Positions 6,147 through 6,377 of a stretch of DNA of 6,377 bases are shown here, piece by piece. The notes under the pieces are model-generated. The model saw nothing but the letters and a program-made list of their open reading frames with translations. It was not told the DNA's origin and searched no databases. The stretch lies in the NCBI GenBank assembly GCA_946537565.1, contig CAMNFW010000125.1, positions 1 through 6,377 of the forward strand, given 5' to 3'. The stretch is from an uncultured Ruminococcus sp. Lineage in GTDB: Bacteria; Bacillota; Clostridia; Oscillospirales; Ruminococcaceae. Position 1 is the stretch's first letter; each line of letters starts with the position of its first letter. The position numbers and the translations under genes were made by a program.

Positions 6147-6238
6147 CGATTTTGTGTCAGCCTACTTTTTCACGATCGGCGATTCTGTGTCAATTTACTA
6201 TTTCAGCAACGGCGATTCTGTGTCAGGTTACTGTCACC
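6147..6238. repeat. 33 bp tandem array (right)
   Basis: Units lie at 6147-6179 and 6180-6212, each exactly 33 bases, followed by a third, diverged or truncated unit from 6213. They share cgattYtgtgtca, then two or three variable bases, TACT, a T-rich tttca segment and a variable end (cgatcgg or gcaacgg). The period equals 11 codons, and one forward frame gives repeated ILCQFTISATA-like peptides, but no start signal supports translation. On the minus strand each unit reads TGACACARAATCG followed by a GAAAnAGTA-like segment. This is not a CRISPR array: the units abut and there are no unique spacers. Confidence 0.75.
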
Positions 6239-6279
6239 GCCGGGAGCGCAGCCCCCGAAATAAATCCAATATCATTATC

Positions 6280-6314
6280 AAGACCCGGAAACAACACCGG
6301 GTCTTATTTATTAT
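6280..6314 (+). terminator. Probable terminator after thrS
   Basis: AAGACCCGG (6280-6288) and CCGGGTCTT (6297-6305) form a perfect 9-base stem with an 8-base AAACAACA loop, followed by an AT-rich tail (ATTTATTAT). The T-run is imperfect, so efficiency may be moderate. It lies about 258 bases after the thrS stop, beyond repeat R, which would make the repeat part of the thrS 3' untranslated region. The stem is symmetric and could also act on minus-strand transcripts. Confidence 0.65.
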
Positions 6315-6327
6315 CCAGAGCCGAAAA

Positions 6328-6371
6328 GCCAAAGGTTCACCTTTGGCAAATGAAGTAAGCCATTTTACTTC
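6328..6371. repeat. Two adjacent hairpins at the right edge
   Basis: GCCAAAGG (6328-6335) and CCTTTGGC (6340-6347) form a perfect 8-base stem around a TTCA loop. Five bases later GAAGTAA (6352-6358) and TTACTTC (6365-6371) form a 7-base stem. With the terminator hairpin before them this makes three stem-loops in about 90 bases and no coding sequence. They may be the start of another dispersed element that continues beyond the window. Confidence 0.6.
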
Positions 6372-6377
6372 CAAGCC

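Noticed and set aside
6147..6238. CRISPR-like array
   Set aside because: The units abut with no unique spacers, conservation within units is partial, and no cas genes are present.
6152..6358. Plus-strand open frame over the right tandem array with 11-residue peptide repeats
   Set aside because: The periodicity comes from the 33 bp DNA repeat; no binding site precedes the ATG and the frame runs through the terminator stem.
1..6377. Composite transposon or insertion sequence formed by the flanking repeats
   Set aside because: No transposase or integrase gene, terminal inverted repeats or target-site duplication can be seen.

Overview
The window looks like chromosomal DNA of a low-to-moderate GC Gram-positive gut-type bacterium, most likely a Ruminococcus-like clostridium (Oscillospiraceae). 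The reasons are strong AGGAGG-type ribosome binding sites, consensus sigma-A promoters (TTGACA-17-TATAAT, twice), a T-box leader, and a threonyl-tRNA synthetase of the type I recall from clostridia. The genus is an inference.

Layout: (1) 1-402 holds no convincing gene. It contains a dispersed repeat (copy L1, cut by the window start), a degenerate tandem array of about 32 bp units, a very GC-rich C-run/G-run block with a hairpin and a minus-strand G-quadruplex motif, an intrinsic terminator, and a second partial copy of the repeat (L2). (2) 414-3132 is a two-gene operon behind a perfect promoter: an AraC-family regulator with a C-terminal GyrI-like ligand-binding domain, then 27 bp later a MutS-family ATPase that lacks the mismatch-recognition domain. 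(3) 3277-6022 is a threonine-responsive unit: a perfect promoter, a T-box leader with Thr specifier and terminator, a small unrecognised protein of 130 residues, and thrS. (4) 6026-6377 starts 3 bases after the thrS stop codon. It holds a third copy of the dispersed repeat (R), an exact-period 33 bp tandem array, a terminator hairpin, and two more hairpins at the edge.

How it works together: the regulator probably senses a small molecule and controls its own operon with the MutS-like ATPase. Uncharged tRNA-Thr should let transcription pass the T-box terminator and raise expression of both the small protein and ThrRS. No clear intrinsic terminator separates the MutS-like gene from the T-box, so the T-box terminator may also stop read-through.

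The most unusual architecture is that L1 and R are direct repeats in the same orientation. They align without gaps at a constant offset of 6059 bases over at least 93 bases, and so bracket the whole gene block. The four genes belong to recognisable or ordinary types. I do not see a clear undescribed defence or mobile system; the repeat family with its internal 33 bp array, and the regulator/MutS-like pair, are the parts most worth following up.
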